From NCBI RefSeq assembly GCF_004136315.1, contig NZ_CP029562.1:2857501-2921500 (forward strand): a DNA stretch of 64,000 bases. The letters are read 5' to 3'. The stretch comes from Mesorhizobium sp. Pch-S. GTDB taxonomy: Bacteria > Pseudomonadota > Alphaproteobacteria > Rhizobiales > Rhizobiaceae. Below the pieces are notes generated by a model that saw nothing but the letters and a program-made list of their open reading frames with translations, did not search any database and was not told where the DNA came from. Position 1 is the stretch's first letter; each line of letters starts with the position of its first letter. A program made the translations under genes and the position numbers. Below, piece after piece: positions 34,358 through 43,472 of the stretch.

Positions 34358-35533
34358 TCAGGCAGCAGCCTTGAACGCCGCTTTCTGGTTGGCAAAGGCC
34401 CAGTCGAGCCACGCGGTCAGCGCAACCAGATCTGCCGTCTCGACCGTGGCGCCGGCCCAGATGCGAAGTCCGGGAGGAGCATCGCGGTAGTGACCGATGT
34501 CGAAGGCAACACCTTGCTTGTCGAGCGCCGAGACGATGCCCTTGGCAAAGGCCGCCTGGCCCTCGGCGTCGAGCGCGATGACATCCGGATCGACGATGGA
34601 GAGACAGATCGAGGTGTTCGAACGCGTCCCCGGGACCACGGCCAGATTGTCCAGCCAGGCCGATTTCTGCACAAAAGCGTCGAGTGTCGCGAAATTGGCA
34701 TCGGCGCGGGCAATCAGCGCATCGAGGCCACCCAGATGCTTCGCCCAGTTCAAGGCATCGAGATAGTCTTCAACGCACAGCATCGAGGGGGTGTTGATCG
34801 TCTCGCCCTTGAAGATGCCTTCGATCAGCTTGCCGCCTGAGGTCAGGCGGAAGATCTTGGGCAACGGCCAGGCCGGCTTGTAGGTTTCAAGCCGCTCGAC
34901 GGCGCGCGGCGACAGGATCAGCATGCCATGTGCGCCTTCGCCACCGAGCGCCTTCTGCCAGGAGAAGGTGACGACGTCGAGCTTGGCGAAATCGAGCCGC
35001 TGGGCGAAGGCCGCCGACGTGGCGTCGCAGATGGTCAGCCCCTTGCGGTCGGCGGGAATGAAATCGCCGTTGGGCACGCGCACGCCGGACGTCGTACCAT
35101 TCCAGGTGAAGACGACGTCGCGGTCGAAATCGATCTTGGTCAGGTCGGGCAGTTCGCCGTAAGGCGCTTCGAGCTTGCGCACGTCTTCGAGCTTCAGCTG
35201 CTTGACCACATCGGTGATCCAGCCGGCGCCGAAGCTTTCCCAGGCGACCATGTCGACGCCGCGCTCGCCGAGCAGCGACCAGAGCGCCATTTCGACGGCA
35301 CCGGTGTCGGAGGCCGGCACGATGCCGATGCGATAGTCGGCGGGGACCTGCAGAATTTCACGGGTGAGGTCGATGGCGTCGGCCAGCTTGACCTTGCCGA
35401 TCTTGGCGCGGTGCGAGCGACCCAAGGCAGCATTCTTGAGCGCCTCGACCGACCAGCCGGGACGTTTCGCGCAGGGACCTGAGGAGAAATTGGGGTTGGC
35501 CGGACGCACGTCCGGCGTGGGGAGAGCAGTCAT
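34358..35533 (-). CDS. serC: Phosphoserine aminotransferase
   Basis: A 391-residue long-form SerC of the alphaproteobacterial type. The PLP lysine sits in [14 protein letters not shown], and the phosphate-binding segment [11 protein letters not shown] is present. It transaminates 3-phosphohydroxypyruvate with glutamate. It opens with [16 protein letters not shown], the expected SerC start. It is followed on its strand by serA, so the pair may be co-transcribed, but a palindrome separates them. A terminator lies upstream, so serC has its own promoter. Confidence 0.95.
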   Translation of the reverse strand: MTALPTPDVRPANPNFSSGPCAKRPGWSVEALKNAALGRSHRAKIGKVKLADAIDLTREILQVPADYRIGIVPASDTGAVEMALWSLLGERGVDMVAWESFGAGWITDVVKQLKLEDVRKLEAPYGELPDLTKIDFDRDVVFTWNGTTSGVRVPNGDFIPADRKGLTICDATSAAFAQRLDFAKLDVVTFSWQKALGGEGAHGMLILSPRAVERLETYKPAWPLPKIFRLTSGGKLIEGIFKGETINTPSMLCVEDYLDALNWAKHLGGLDALIARADANFATLDAFVQKSAWLDNLAVVPGTRSNTSICLSIVDPDVIALDAEGQAAFAKGIVSALDKQGVAFDIGHYRDAPPGLRIWAGATVETADLVALTAWLDWAFANQKAAFKAAA

Positions 35534-35673
35534 CGTGGTCTATCCTTCCAGATAGTAAGCCCCTCGGTGGGGAGGGGTGGCCCACGGACGGCGATAGGAC
35601 TTCAGCCTGCCGACGTCAAGAGCAAAGTTTTTGTCGTTTGCGGGATATTCGCTTCGGGGCAACGGCAAAGCCA

Positions 35674-35714
35674 CAAAAACAAACGGCAGGCCCGCAGCCT
35701 GCCGTTTGTTTTTC
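35674..35714. terminator. Bidirectional terminator between Omp25-like gene and serC
   Basis: AAACAAACGGCAGGC and GCCTGCCGTTTGTTT form a perfect 15-bp stem around CCGCA, with T-runs on both strands. It ends the Omp25-like transcript before serC. Confidence 0.88.
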
Positions 35715-35731
35715 AGAAGAGTGGAGGTGTC

Positions 35732-36616
35732 CTACCAGAGATCGTAGCGAACACCGACCTTGAACTGGTGATAGTCGATGCCCTTGTTCAGGACCACGGC
35801 GTTGTTGTCGAATGAAACGTAGCGCGCGCTCGGTGCCGATTTGTATTCGTAGCCGAAGTCGAGTTCGACGTTCTTCGAGACCTGATAGGCAAAGCCGGCA
35901 TTGAGCGAATAGATCAGGCCAAGCTGCTTCTCCGCGTCGGCAGAACCCTCATAGGTCGAAGCGTCGTCGCACCTGAAAGCTGTGGTTGTTGTTACGTTGC
36001 CGCCCTGAATCACTGTGGGAGACGGTTCGGTGCAATGGCGATCGCCCGTCGAGCTGCGATACCTGGAGTAGATCAGGCCAAGGCCCCCGCCGATGTAAGG
36101 TGTCACTCCGGCAAACGTGCCGAGATCGACGAAGAGGTTGGCGGTGCCATCGAAGGCACTGTTGGTGCCGGCATTCTGCCCCTGGCAATTTTGCGATACG
36201 CGCCGGCTGTCGACAAAAACCGAATCTTCCACGCCGGGATTGCGAATAACCGTCGTCGTCGTCTGAGTTCCCTCGCAGCTCGACAGGAAGTCAGTCGAGA
36301 ATTCGCTTTTCGGCAGGAGGCCGAGGTTGAGCTCGGCGCGCAGGTAATCGGTGAGGTGATAGCCTATGCCGACCGAACCGGAGACCGGATTGGTGCTTGA
36401 CGAGAAAGCCGCGCTGTTCTCGAAATACTTGTAGGGTTTGTTGAAGTTGTACCCGACGTCGCCGCGCAGATACCATCCCGAACCAACTTCCACCGGTTGA
36501 TATTCCGGCGCCTGATCAACATAGATCGGCGGATCGTAGTCGGCAGCAAGCGCCGATATTGGCGGCAGAAGCACTGCAGAAGCCAGAGCCAGCGCTATGT
36601 GCAATTTGAATTGCAT
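35732..36616 (-). CDS. Omp25/OmpW-like outer-membrane beta-barrel protein
   Basis: A 294-residue exported protein. The signal peptide covers about residues 1-24 (ALAA cleavage). The mature region has the eight-stranded Omp25/31-type barrel pattern, ending in FKVGVRYDLW with a terminal aromatic residue as required for barrel assembly. Long loops with cysteines (FLSSCEGTQTTTT, RRVSQNCQGQ, RHCTEPSP) face outside. A perfect CtrA-type box lies 76-90 bases upstream. A strong terminator follows. Confidence 0.87.
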   Translation of the reverse strand: MQFKLHIALALASAVLLPPISALAADYDPPIYVDQAPEYQPVEVGSGWYLRGDVGYNFNKPYKYFENSAAFSSSTNPVSGSVGIGYHLTDYLRAELNLGLLPKSEFSTDFLSSCEGTQTTTTVIRNPGVEDSVFVDSRRVSQNCQGQNAGTNSAFDGTANLFVDLGTFAGVTPYIGGGLGLIYSRYRSSTGDRHCTEPSPTVIQGGNVTTTTAFRCDDASTYEGSADAEKQLGLIYSLNAGFAYQVSKNVELDFGYEYKSAPSARYVSFDNNAVVLNKGIDYHQFKVGVRYDLW

Positions 36617-36691
36617 GGATTCAAGCTCCCAAACCCGCGCCGATCACCACGCGATCACGGCCCCGTCTGAGAGCATTCTTAACTATAGTGG

Positions 36692-36706
36692 TTAAGTCAC
36701 CGTTAA
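36692..36706 (-). promoter_or_regulatory. CtrA box upstream of Omp25-like gene
   Basis: TTAA (36692-36695), seven bases, then TTAA (36703-36706) is a full match to TTAA-N7-TTAA. It lies 76-90 bases before the start of the barrel-protein gene on the minus strand. Confidence 0.65.
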
Positions 36707-36767
36707 GGATAACGAACCGTTACCCATTTGATCTTGCTCAGCTTGGCGAACGCTTGAACGTCCTGCC

Positions 36768-37799
36768 TCAGCGTTCGGTCAGCTTCAGCTCGATACGGCG
36801 ATTCTTGGATCGTGCATCGTCGGTCTCGGCAGCATCCAGCGGCTGATATTCGCCGAAGCCCGCTGCGACCAGCCGATTTGCCGGAACACCATTGGCGATC
36901 AGGAATTTGACCACGGAGGTCGCGCGTGCGGACGACAGTTCCCAATTGTCCTTGAAACGTCCGGTACCCGAAAGCTGCCGATTGTCGGTATGTCCATCGA
37001 CACGAAGCACCCAGTTGATCTCGGGCGGAATTTCCTTCTGCAGCTCGATGATCGCATCGGCCAGCTTCTTCATCTCGACCTTGCCGGCATCGTTGATTTC
37101 TTCGGAGCCGACCGGGAAAAGCACTTCGGACTGGAAAACGAAACGATCGCCAACGATGCGGATGTTTTCGCGGTCGGAAAGAATCTCACGCAGGCGGCCG
37201 AAGAAATCCGAACGGTAGCGGTTCAACTCCTGCACGCGCTGGGCGAGCGCGACGTTGAGGCGACGACCGAGATCGGCGATCTTTGTGTTGGATTCGCGGT
37301 CTCGTGTTTCGGACGCGTTCAGCGCATCCTCAAGGGCGGCTATCTGCTTGCGCAATGCCGAAATCTGCTGGTTGAGCAGCTCGACCTGGCTCAATGCACG
37401 CTGGCTGACCTGGCGTTCGGTGTCCAGTTCTCCCTCCAGCTTGGTCGCACGCTGGCTGGCGGCATTGCCTGCACCTGAGCCGGCGTCCAGCAATTGTTGC
37501 AGGCGGCTTTTTTCTGCCTCGACTGCGGAGAGTGAAGCCTGCAGATTGGCCAGCGAATCCTGGGCGTCCTGACTGTTGCTCTTTTCCAGAGCCAGAAGCT
37601 GCGTCAGTTCGTTGATCTGTGCGTTGAGCCGGTTGAGCACCACATCCTTGCCCGAAATCTCGCGGCTGAGCAGGAACTGCGCCAGTACGAAGACGGAAAG
37701 CAGGAACATGATGGCGAGCAGAAGCGTTGAAAGCGCGTCGACAAAGCCCGGCCAATAGTCGATGTGGCGATAGCTGCGTCGCCCTCTAGCGAGCGCCAT
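36768..37799 (-). CDS. MotB/OmpA-domain peptidoglycan-binding membrane protein
   Basis: A 343-residue protein. One N-terminal membrane helix (about residues 22-45, WPGFVDALSTLLLAIMFLLSVFVL) includes an Asp in the place of the MotB proton site. A long coiled coil (about residues 55-175) follows, then an OmpA domain ending RSKNRRIELKL with the peptidoglycan motif VDGHTDNRQLS. This is not the flagellar MotB, because there are no other flagellar genes. It is directly adjacent to the MotA/ExbB-like gene (end 37800, start 37799), so a proton-driven envelope complex is likely. Confidence 0.85.
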   Translation of the reverse strand: MALARGRRSYRHIDYWPGFVDALSTLLLAIMFLLSVFVLAQFLLSREISGKDVVLNRLNAQINELTQLLALEKSNSQDAQDSLANLQASLSAVEAEKSRLQQLLDAGSGAGNAASQRATKLEGELDTERQVSQRALSQVELLNQQISALRKQIAALEDALNASETRDRESNTKIADLGRRLNVALAQRVQELNRYRSDFFGRLREILSDRENIRIVGDRFVFQSEVLFPVGSEEINDAGKVEMKKLADAIIELQKEIPPEINWVLRVDGHTDNRQLSGTGRFKDNWELSSARATSVVKFLIANGVPANRLVAAGFGEYQPLDAAETDDARSKNRRIELKLTER

Positions 37800-38822
37800 T
37801 TAGTTGGGCTCCCGGCTTTTCAGGGCCGCAGCGATCTTTTCCAATGTGGCGCGCATCGCCTTCTGCTCGTCGGATTGCGCTTCCACCCAGTCGCGCATGA
37901 TCTGCTGTTCCGAGCGCATGTTCTTGACCAGACCGGAAATGCCATCGGCCAGATTGGCCATGGCGGTCGCGACCCGCGGGCTGGAACTGTCGCTCTCGCT
38001 CATATGACGCAGGCGCTCCGAAAGGGCACGCAATTCGTCAGAGGAGTCCGAACGCGTTGCTTCGCTGGTGCCGACGTCTGAAGAAAGGTCGGTGACCGTC
38101 GACAGCCAGTTCTCAAGCTCGGTGTAGAAGCGGTTCTGCGCACGGCCGGCCTGCAGGTCGAGGAAACCAAGCACAAGTGAACCGGAAAGGCCGAACAGCG
38201 AGGACGAAAAAGCCGTGCCCATGCCGGACAAGGGAGCTGACAGGCCCTGCTTCAACGCATCGAGCACGGCTGCTGCGTCGCCCGAGCCGGGATCGAGCGA
38301 CTGGATCGTCTCGCTGATCGAACCGATCGTATGCAGCAGGCCCCAGAAGGTGCCGAGCAGGCCGAGAAAAACCAGCAATCCGACCAGATAGCGCGAGGTG
38401 TCGCGGCTTTCGTCGAGACGGGTGCCGATCGAGTCGAGCATCGTCCGCATGGCGCTGGTCGAAAAAGCGAGCGAGGACGAGCGACCGATCATCGCTTTCA
38501 TAGGGGCAAGCAGCACCGGCTCGGTGGTTTCGGAACCAGCCCGGAACGAATTCACCCAGCGCACTTCGCGAAACAGCCTGCCAACCTGGACGAATGCCAG
38601 CAGGATGCCGACGACAAGCACGCCGACGATCAAGCCGTTGAGGCCGGGATTGGTAACGAAAGCCGTCTGGATCTGACGGGAAAGGACAATGGCGATGAAG
38701 GCGACGATGGCCAGAAATATCACCATAGTCAGCACGAAAACCTGCGGGCTGGAAAGCTTGTGCGGATCGTAGCTCAGCACATCCGAACCCCGGCCAGCAG
38801 TCATGGATTTGAGAAAGGTCAT
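37800..38822 (-). CDS. MotA/TolQ/ExbB-like proton-channel family membrane protein
   Basis: A 340-residue inner-membrane protein with hydrophobic segments at about residues 26-48, 62-82, 150-170 and 195-215. The core GLLGTFWGLLHTIGSI and MGTAFSSSLFGLSGSLVLGF matches the MotA_ExbB domain. A long charged C-terminal tail follows. Its stop is directly against the start of the OmpA-domain gene, so the two form one operon and probably one proton-driven complex. The family is common in Rhizobiales, with undefined function. Confidence 0.85.
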   Translation of the reverse strand: MTFLKSMTAGRGSDVLSYDPHKLSSPQVFVLTMVIFLAIVAFIAIVLSRQIQTAFVTNPGLNGLIVGVLVVGILLAFVQVGRLFREVRWVNSFRAGSETTEPVLLAPMKAMIGRSSSLAFSTSAMRTMLDSIGTRLDESRDTSRYLVGLLVFLGLLGTFWGLLHTIGSISETIQSLDPGSGDAAAVLDALKQGLSAPLSGMGTAFSSSLFGLSGSLVLGFLDLQAGRAQNRFYTELENWLSTVTDLSSDVGTSEATRSDSSDELRALSERLRHMSESDSSSPRVATAMANLADGISGLVKNMRSEQQIMRDWVEAQSDEQKAMRATLEKIAAALKSREPN

Positions 38823-38912
38823 TCCTGCCCCGTTTGCGATGTCGTCGCCGAATAGGATTGCCGTGACTCTAAACGGAAATGTGACGAAATTGGAAGGCGC
38901 CGAAATGCTGTG

Positions 38913-39605
38913 TCACAGCCGGTTGATGACCAGGCTGTCCAGCATGGCCGCAAAATGCAGGCCCGCGCCGGTGACCACGAAGCCGTGCCACAGCGCGTTA
39001 TGGAAGCGCAAACCCTTCCAGACAAAGAAGACGACGCCCAACGAATAGACGATGCCACCGGCGAGCAGCAGGCCGATGGCCGTTGGTGGCAGCGTTCCGA
39101 CAAGCGGCTCCACCAGAACGATGCCGCTCCAGCCGATGGCCAGGTAAAAGACAATGGCAAGGCGGTCGAAGCGACCGGGCAGGAAGACCTTGATGGCGAT
39201 ACCGGCAACGGCTGCCGTCCAGATCAGGCCCAGCATCCAGCCGGCGAGCGCGGCATCGCCGAGCTGGGCCAGGAACGGCGTGTAGGTTGCTGCGATCAGC
39301 AGGTAGATCGCCGCGTGGTCGAAGCGGCGCAGCAGCCACTTCACGCGCGATGTCACCGGCCAGAGGTTGTAGGCCATCGATACGGAAAGAACCGTGAGCA
39401 GCGCGACGACATAAAACACCGCAGCTACATATTCGCCAGGTCCGGCGTGAAAGGCAGCCAGGGTCAGCATGGCCGAACCCGCGGCAATCGCCAACATGAT
39501 GCCCACCGCATGGACAATGCCGTCCGCGATCATCTCGGCGCGCGAATAGTGCCATCGCCCGACAAAGGGGATGTCGATAGCCGTCTCGGGCCGGCCTTCG
39601 CTCAT
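38913..39605 (-). CDS. Hemolysin III / YqfA family membrane protein
   Basis: A 230-residue protein with seven hydrophobic segments of the HlyIII/PAQR family. The opening region DGIVHAVGIMLAI and the conserved 'FDHAAIYLLIAATYTPF' motif are present, and the C-terminal HNALWHGFVVTGAGLHFAA supplies His pairs for a metal site. The start at 39605 follows AGGTGAA; the longer frame lacks support. The role of the family is uncertain, with hydrolase-like activity and membrane-stress functions proposed. Confidence 0.88.
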   Translation of the reverse strand: MSEGRPETAIDIPFVGRWHYSRAEMIADGIVHAVGIMLAIAAGSAMLTLAAFHAGPGEYVAAVFYVVALLTVLSVSMAYNLWPVTSRVKWLLRRFDHAAIYLLIAATYTPFLAQLGDAALAGWMLGLIWTAAVAGIAIKVFLPGRFDRLAIVFYLAIGWSGIVLVEPLVGTLPPTAIGLLLAGGIVYSLGVVFFVWKGLRFHNALWHGFVVTGAGLHFAAMLDSLVINRL

Positions 39606-39690
39606 GGGTTCACCTGCATTCGTCTTATCTGGGCAGTCGCAGGCGAGTATTTCAAGCTTCTGTAACGGTTTCGTGGCTGCGGCATAGTTC

Positions 39691-39783
39691 ACACATCGGC
39701 CCAAAATCGTGCTCGATTTTGGGCCGATGTGTGCATTCAAGGTGTCAGAGCATTCTGCGCGTCCGAACGGATGCGCACTGCGC
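39691..39783. repeat. RIME-like mosaic element, two palindromes, copy 1
   Basis: The first palindrome has perfect 19-bp arms (39691-39709 and 39714-39732) around TGCT. A second, imperfect one follows at 39747-39783 (AGAGCATTCTGCGCGTCC and GGATGCGCACTGCGC). The same two-part unit recurs at 47341-47449. Rhizobium-specific intergenic mosaic elements have this size and build. Confidence 0.7.
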
Positions 39784-39784
39784 G

Positions 39785-40585
39785 TCAGCGTGCGGCGATC
39801 GGCTTCTTCAGCGTCGCGAGCAGCGCGCGGTGGATCGCCTCATTGCCAGCGACGAGGCTGCCGCTTTCCAGCATGCCCTGGCCGCCATCCGGATCAGAGA
39901 CATAGCCACCTGCTTCGCGCACCATCAGGATGCCGGCAGCAATGTCCCAGGCCGAGAGCTTGTCTTCCCAATAGCCGTCCATGCGGCCTGCGGCGACATA
40001 GGCAAGATCGAGTGCTGCCGAGCCGAGGCGACGAATACCGGAGACTTCGGCCATCACATTGCGCAGCTCGATCAGGAAATTGCCATGATGCCCGCGGCCG
40101 AGATGTGGTACGCCGCAGCCGATCACCGTGTCGGACAGCTTGTTGCGCGCAGCGACTCGCAGCCGGCGATCGTTCATGAAGGCTCCGCCGCCACGCTCCG
40201 CCGTGTAGAGCTCATCCATGGCGGGGTTGTAGATGACACCGGCAACGATCTGGCCCTGGCGTTCCAGCGCGATCGAGACCGAGAAGATCGGAATGCCGTG
40301 CAGGAAATTGGTGGTGCCGTCCAGCGGGTCGACGATCCAGCGGTGCTGATCGTCGTCCCCGCCGACCATGCCGCGCTCTTCCATCAGGAAGGCGTAGCCT
40401 GGCCGCGCCTTGGAAAGTTCGGTAAAGATGATGTCCTCGGCCTTGCGGTCGGCCTGGCTGACATAGTCGCCCGGCCCCTTCATCGAGACCTGCAGGTTCT
40501 GCACTTCGCCGAAGTCGCGCGACAGCGAGCGGCCCGCCTTCATCGCGGCCTGGACCATGACATTGAGAAGGGCGGAACGCGCCAT
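39785..40585 (-). CDS. suhB: Inositol-1-monophosphatase family protein
   Basis: A 266-residue phosphatase. The metal-binding motifs are EERG, then DPLDGTTNFLHG at about residue 86, and the C-terminal 'WDIAAGILMVREAGG' motif. SuhB enzymes hydrolyse inositol-1-phosphate and in many bacteria also associate with RNA polymerase antitermination. The start at 40585 gives MARSALLNVM, the usual opening. It is downstream of efp, with a terminator-like hairpin between, and ends against a RIME-like repeat. Confidence 0.92.
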   Translation of the reverse strand: MARSALLNVMVQAAMKAGRSLSRDFGEVQNLQVSMKGPGDYVSQADRKAEDIIFTELSKARPGYAFLMEERGMVGGDDDQHRWIVDPLDGTTNFLHGIPIFSVSIALERQGQIVAGVIYNPAMDELYTAERGGGAFMNDRRLRVAARNKLSDTVIGCGVPHLGRGHHGNFLIELRNVMAEVSGIRRLGSAALDLAYVAAGRMDGYWEDKLSAWDIAAGILMVREAGGYVSDPDGGQGMLESGSLVAGNEAIHRALLATLKKPIAAR

Positions 40586-40633
40586 GCTGGGTAGTCCTTG
40601 GTGTACAGGGGCCAACTGGTGCTGGCCTGGCCT

Positions 40634-40667
40634 CAAAAATGCAGGCAGGCCGGTCGAGCTGCCGGCC
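40634..40667 (-). terminator. Terminator after efp
   Basis: CCGGCC and GGCCGG arms (40648-40653 and 40662-40667) read on the minus strand as a stem, then TTTTT at about 40635-40639. It lies between efp and suhB. Confidence 0.55.
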
Positions 40668-40674
40668 CTGGATA

Positions 40675-41241
40675 TCAGTCCGCGCGGCGAATGTAGGTGA
40701 TTTCGTTGGTGTCGACGATGATGCGTTCGCCCGACGAGATGAATGGCGGGACCAGAACGCGGATGCCGTTCTCGAGCACCGCCGGCTTGTAGGACGAAGC
40801 CGCCGTCTGGCCCTTCACGACAGGGTCAGCCTCGGTGATGGTCAGCGTGACCTGATCCGGCAGTGCGATGCCGATCGGCTTTTCTTCGTAGAGTTCCACG
40901 GTGACGGTCATGCCGTCCTGCAGGAAGGCAGCGCGGTCACCGACGAAATCTTTCTGCAACTCAAGCTGCTCATAGCTTTCGGTGTCCATGAACACCAGCA
41001 TCTCTCCCTGCTCGTAGAGGAAGGAGAAGTCCTTCTGTTCCAGGCGCACCTTTTCGACCGTCTCGGCAGCGCGGAACCTTTCGTTGAGCTTGGTGCCGTT
41101 GATGAGGTTCTTGAGTTCGACCTGGTTGTAGGCACCGCCCTTGCCGGGTTTCACCGCATTGGTCTTCACCGCAACCCAGAGGCCGCCGTCATGCTCGATG
41201 ACGTTACCGGGACGGATTTCGTTGCCGTTGATCTTGGCCAT
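40675..41241 (-). CDS. efp: Elongation factor P
   Basis: A 188-residue EF-P with the usual three beta domains. The KOW-domain loop PGKGGAYNQ carries Lys34, the residue that is beta-lysylated in EpmA-type organisms. It relieves ribosome stalling at polyproline stretches. Proline-rich targets occur in this window (TolA, the 577-residue protein and the Sel1 protein). The start at 41241 is [14 protein letters not shown] hairpin separates it from the upstream Sel1 gene. Confidence 0.96.
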   Translation of the reverse strand: MAKINGNEIRPGNVIEHDGGLWVAVKTNAVKPGKGGAYNQVELKNLINGTKLNERFRAAETVEKVRLEQKDFSFLYEQGEMLVFMDTESYEQLELQKDFVGDRAAFLQDGMTVTVELYEEKPIGIALPDQVTLTITEADPVVKGQTAASSYKPAVLENGIRVLVPPFISSGERIIVDTNEITYIRRAD

Positions 41242-41255
41242 GGTTGATTTGATCC

Positions 41256-41291
41256 GGAAAAAGAGGTGCGCCGAAAGGGCGATTTCGGCGC
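41256..41291 (-). terminator. Terminator between Sel1 protein and efp
   Basis: GCGCCGAAA (41268-41276) and TTTCGGCGC (41283-41291) form a perfect 9-bp stem. On the minus strand it is followed by a T-rich run (CACCTCTTTTTCC). Confidence 0.7.
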
Positions 41292-41358
41292 CTCCAAGAC
41301 CATAATTTGCCGAAAGAGGCAAGAGAGGCGGCAAAATGCCTGTCCGTTTGCAAGGTCG

Positions 41359-42723
41359 TCAGGGTAGCCGGTTGGCCTTTTGCAACGCCTGCTTGGTCTG
41401 TTCTTCATCCAGGCCCTGCATGAAGTCGTCCATCTGGGGGTCGGCGAGGCCGGCCCGGCGCGCGACAATGAACCATGCCGCGGCAGTGACCAGATCGCCA
41501 TCGACGCCGATGCCGCCCTCGTAGAGTTTTGCCAGCCTGTTCTGGGCTGCGACATTGCCGCCTTCGGCCGCGCGCTTTGTCCAGTTGAAGCCGGATTTCA
41601 GGTCCCGCTTGCCGCCACGTCCGTCGATCAGCCATTGGCCGAGGTCGAGCTGGGCGGTGTCGTAATTCTGCTGTGCGGCCAGAACCAGAAGCTTTCTTGC
41701 CTCTGTGTCGTCCTTGGTCTTGCCGCCGGCACCGTTGGCGTAGATCTGCGCCATTGCGTACTGGGCATCCGCCAGGCCGGTCTCGGCCGCTTTTTGATAA
41801 TAGAGAACGGCGCGGGTAAGACCCGCTTCGCCCGGATCCTGCTCCAAAAGCAGCTGTGCGAGATTGAACTGCGCCAGCGGATTGCCAGCCTCGGCCGCTG
41901 CCTGCAGCAGAACCTGGGCCTTCTTTTCGTCTTTCTTGACCTGGCGTCCGTCGATCAGGATCAGCGCATATTGGAACTGCGCCTCCGGCACGCCTTGTTC
42001 AGCTGCGCGCTGGTACCATTTGGCAGCTTCTGCGGCGTTGGCCGGCATGCCCAGCCCGCGCGCCAGGATTTCCGCCACCAGGGTCTGGGCCGGAGCATCA
42101 CCCTGTTTGGCACGTTCCAAGGCCAGATTGTAGGCCGTCTTGTAGAGACCGCGCTGATACGCGCCATAGGCAGCATCCGGCGCCTTGCCGCCGAAGCGGG
42201 CCGGGTCGATCTTCGTTGCCGGTTCTGCCGTTGTCGCCGGTTGCGGCAACGGATTGGCGATCGGGCGGTCGCCCTTCTTCGCCGTCGTTGATGAATCAGG
42301 CAGGGGTATCGGCTGCGGCAGCTGTGGTGGTTCCGCCGAAGGGATTGGTTCGGCTGGCGCCGTCTGAGAGGTTCCGGGTGTTTCTGCCGCTGGCTGAACT
42401 GGCGAATCCGTCGACGGCTGCGGCGATGCCTGTTGCGACGTGCCGGTCGCCGGCGCCGTCGGGGCAAGTGCAGGGGCTTGTGCCGCCGAGTCTTTTGGCG
42501 ATGGCGCGGCTACCGGCGGTACAGGAGACGGAGTGCCTGGTGCAACCGTTGGAGGGACCTCTGCGTCGCTCTTGCCGGATCCCGGCTTTGGGGCCCCGGC
42601 GGAAAGATTCCCAGGGTTTGCCGTTTCCTGCGCCGGTTTCGGCGCTTCGGCTGTCTCGGCTTGCGCCTGTGAGAGGGCGAAACCGACAGCGAACATACCG
42701 GCAAGGGCAAAGCGCAGGCGCAT
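41359..42723 (-). CDS. Exported Sel1-repeat protein with proline-rich N-terminal region
   Basis: A 454-residue protein. The signal peptide covers about residues 1-22 (AQA cleavage). A long Pro/Ala/Thr/Ser-rich low-complexity stretch (about 25-165) is followed by about seven Sel1/TPR-like repeats (such as AAKWYQRAAEQGVPEAQFQYALI and GNPLAQFNLAQLLLE). Sel1 proteins act as scaffolds in the envelope or periplasm. The gene begins two bases after the ThiE-like gene ends, so the two are co-transcribed, but the functional link is unclear. Confidence 0.85.
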   Translation of the reverse strand: MRLRFALAGMFAVGFALSQAQAETAEAPKPAQETANPGNLSAGAPKPGSGKSDAEVPPTVAPGTPSPVPPVAAPSPKDSAAQAPALAPTAPATGTSQQASPQPSTDSPVQPAAETPGTSQTAPAEPIPSAEPPQLPQPIPLPDSSTTAKKGDRPIANPLPQPATTAEPATKIDPARFGGKAPDAAYGAYQRGLYKTAYNLALERAKQGDAPAQTLVAEILARGLGMPANAAEAAKWYQRAAEQGVPEAQFQYALILIDGRQVKKDEKKAQVLLQAAAEAGNPLAQFNLAQLLLEQDPGEAGLTRAVLYYQKAAETGLADAQYAMAQIYANGAGGKTKDDTEARKLLVLAAQQNYDTAQLDLGQWLIDGRGGKRDLKSGFNWTKRAAEGGNVAAQNRLAKLYEGGIGVDGDLVTAAAWFIVARRAGLADPQMDDFMQGLDEEQTKQALQKANRLP

Positions 42724-42725
42724 CG

Positions 42726-43373
42726 TCAGTCCTCGAAGCGAGGCGCCGTTTCATCGAGCAAGGCGTTTGCCTTGGCGATCACGGTGGCGGGCTCCGCACC
42801 TTCGGCGAAAACGGCCGCGGAAAGGGCCACGAATTCCGCTCCGGTTGCGGCCACGGCCTCCACCGAGGCGACATCGGAGCCTGCCATGACGATGCAGGGA
42901 ATTTCGATCATCTCGGCCCACCATTGGCCGAGTGAGAGGTTGCGCGGGTGCGGCTCCGGTTTGTTGTCGAAGCCGAAACGGCCAAAGAAGATGTAGTCCG
43001 GGCGTTCCTCGCCGAGTCCCAACGCATCATCGCGTGTCTTGGCACCGCCGACGCCCACCATCATGCGATCCTGCAGGCGGTCGATGGCGTCGGCAAGTTC
43101 TGCCTTGCCGGCTTCGATATGGATGCCATCGGCCTTGACGCGCCCGGCAATGCGGCTGTCGCCGGCAATCACCACGGCGATGCCGGCGGCTTGCGCAGCC
43201 GGCACGATTTTTTCCGCGTAGGCCTGGAAACTGTCTTCATCCCGATCGTCCTGAGGCAGGATCAGCGATGCAATGTCACCGCCGGCGAAGGCCGCGACAA
43301 CGCGCTCTGCAGGTGTGCCAGCCGGCGGAATGAGCACGATGCGGCAGCGGTCGGGTGGTGTGGTTTCGGTCAT
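42726..43373 (-). CDS. Thiamine phosphate synthase family protein (ThiE/TenI-like)
   Basis: A 215-residue (beta/alpha)8 barrel of the ThiE/TenI superfamily. The features seen are VVIAGDSRIAGRVKADGIHI, the GVGGAKTRDDALGLGEERPDYIFFGRFG segment and IPCIVMAGSDVASVEAVAATGAEFVAL. The phosphate-binding pattern of true ThiE is only partly conserved, so it may be a ThiE paralog or TenI-like protein rather than the main thiamine phosphate synthase. It is tightly linked to the Sel1 gene. Confidence 0.75.
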   Translation of the reverse strand: MTETTPPDRCRIVLIPPAGTPAERVVAAFAGGDIASLILPQDDRDEDSFQAYAEKIVPAAQAAGIAVVIAGDSRIAGRVKADGIHIEAGKAELADAIDRLQDRMMVGVGGAKTRDDALGLGEERPDYIFFGRFGFDNKPEPHPRNLSLGQWWAEMIEIPCIVMAGSDVASVEAVAATGAEFVALSAAVFAEGAEPATVIAKANALLDETAPRFED

Positions 43374-43472
43374 GGCGATATCTGGTTCCGGGTTCGCCTA
43401 TGCGGGGCGAAGATGGTTGGATTGCGGCATAGACGAATGATGTGGTCTTGAACAGGCGCGGGCGTGCAGTCG

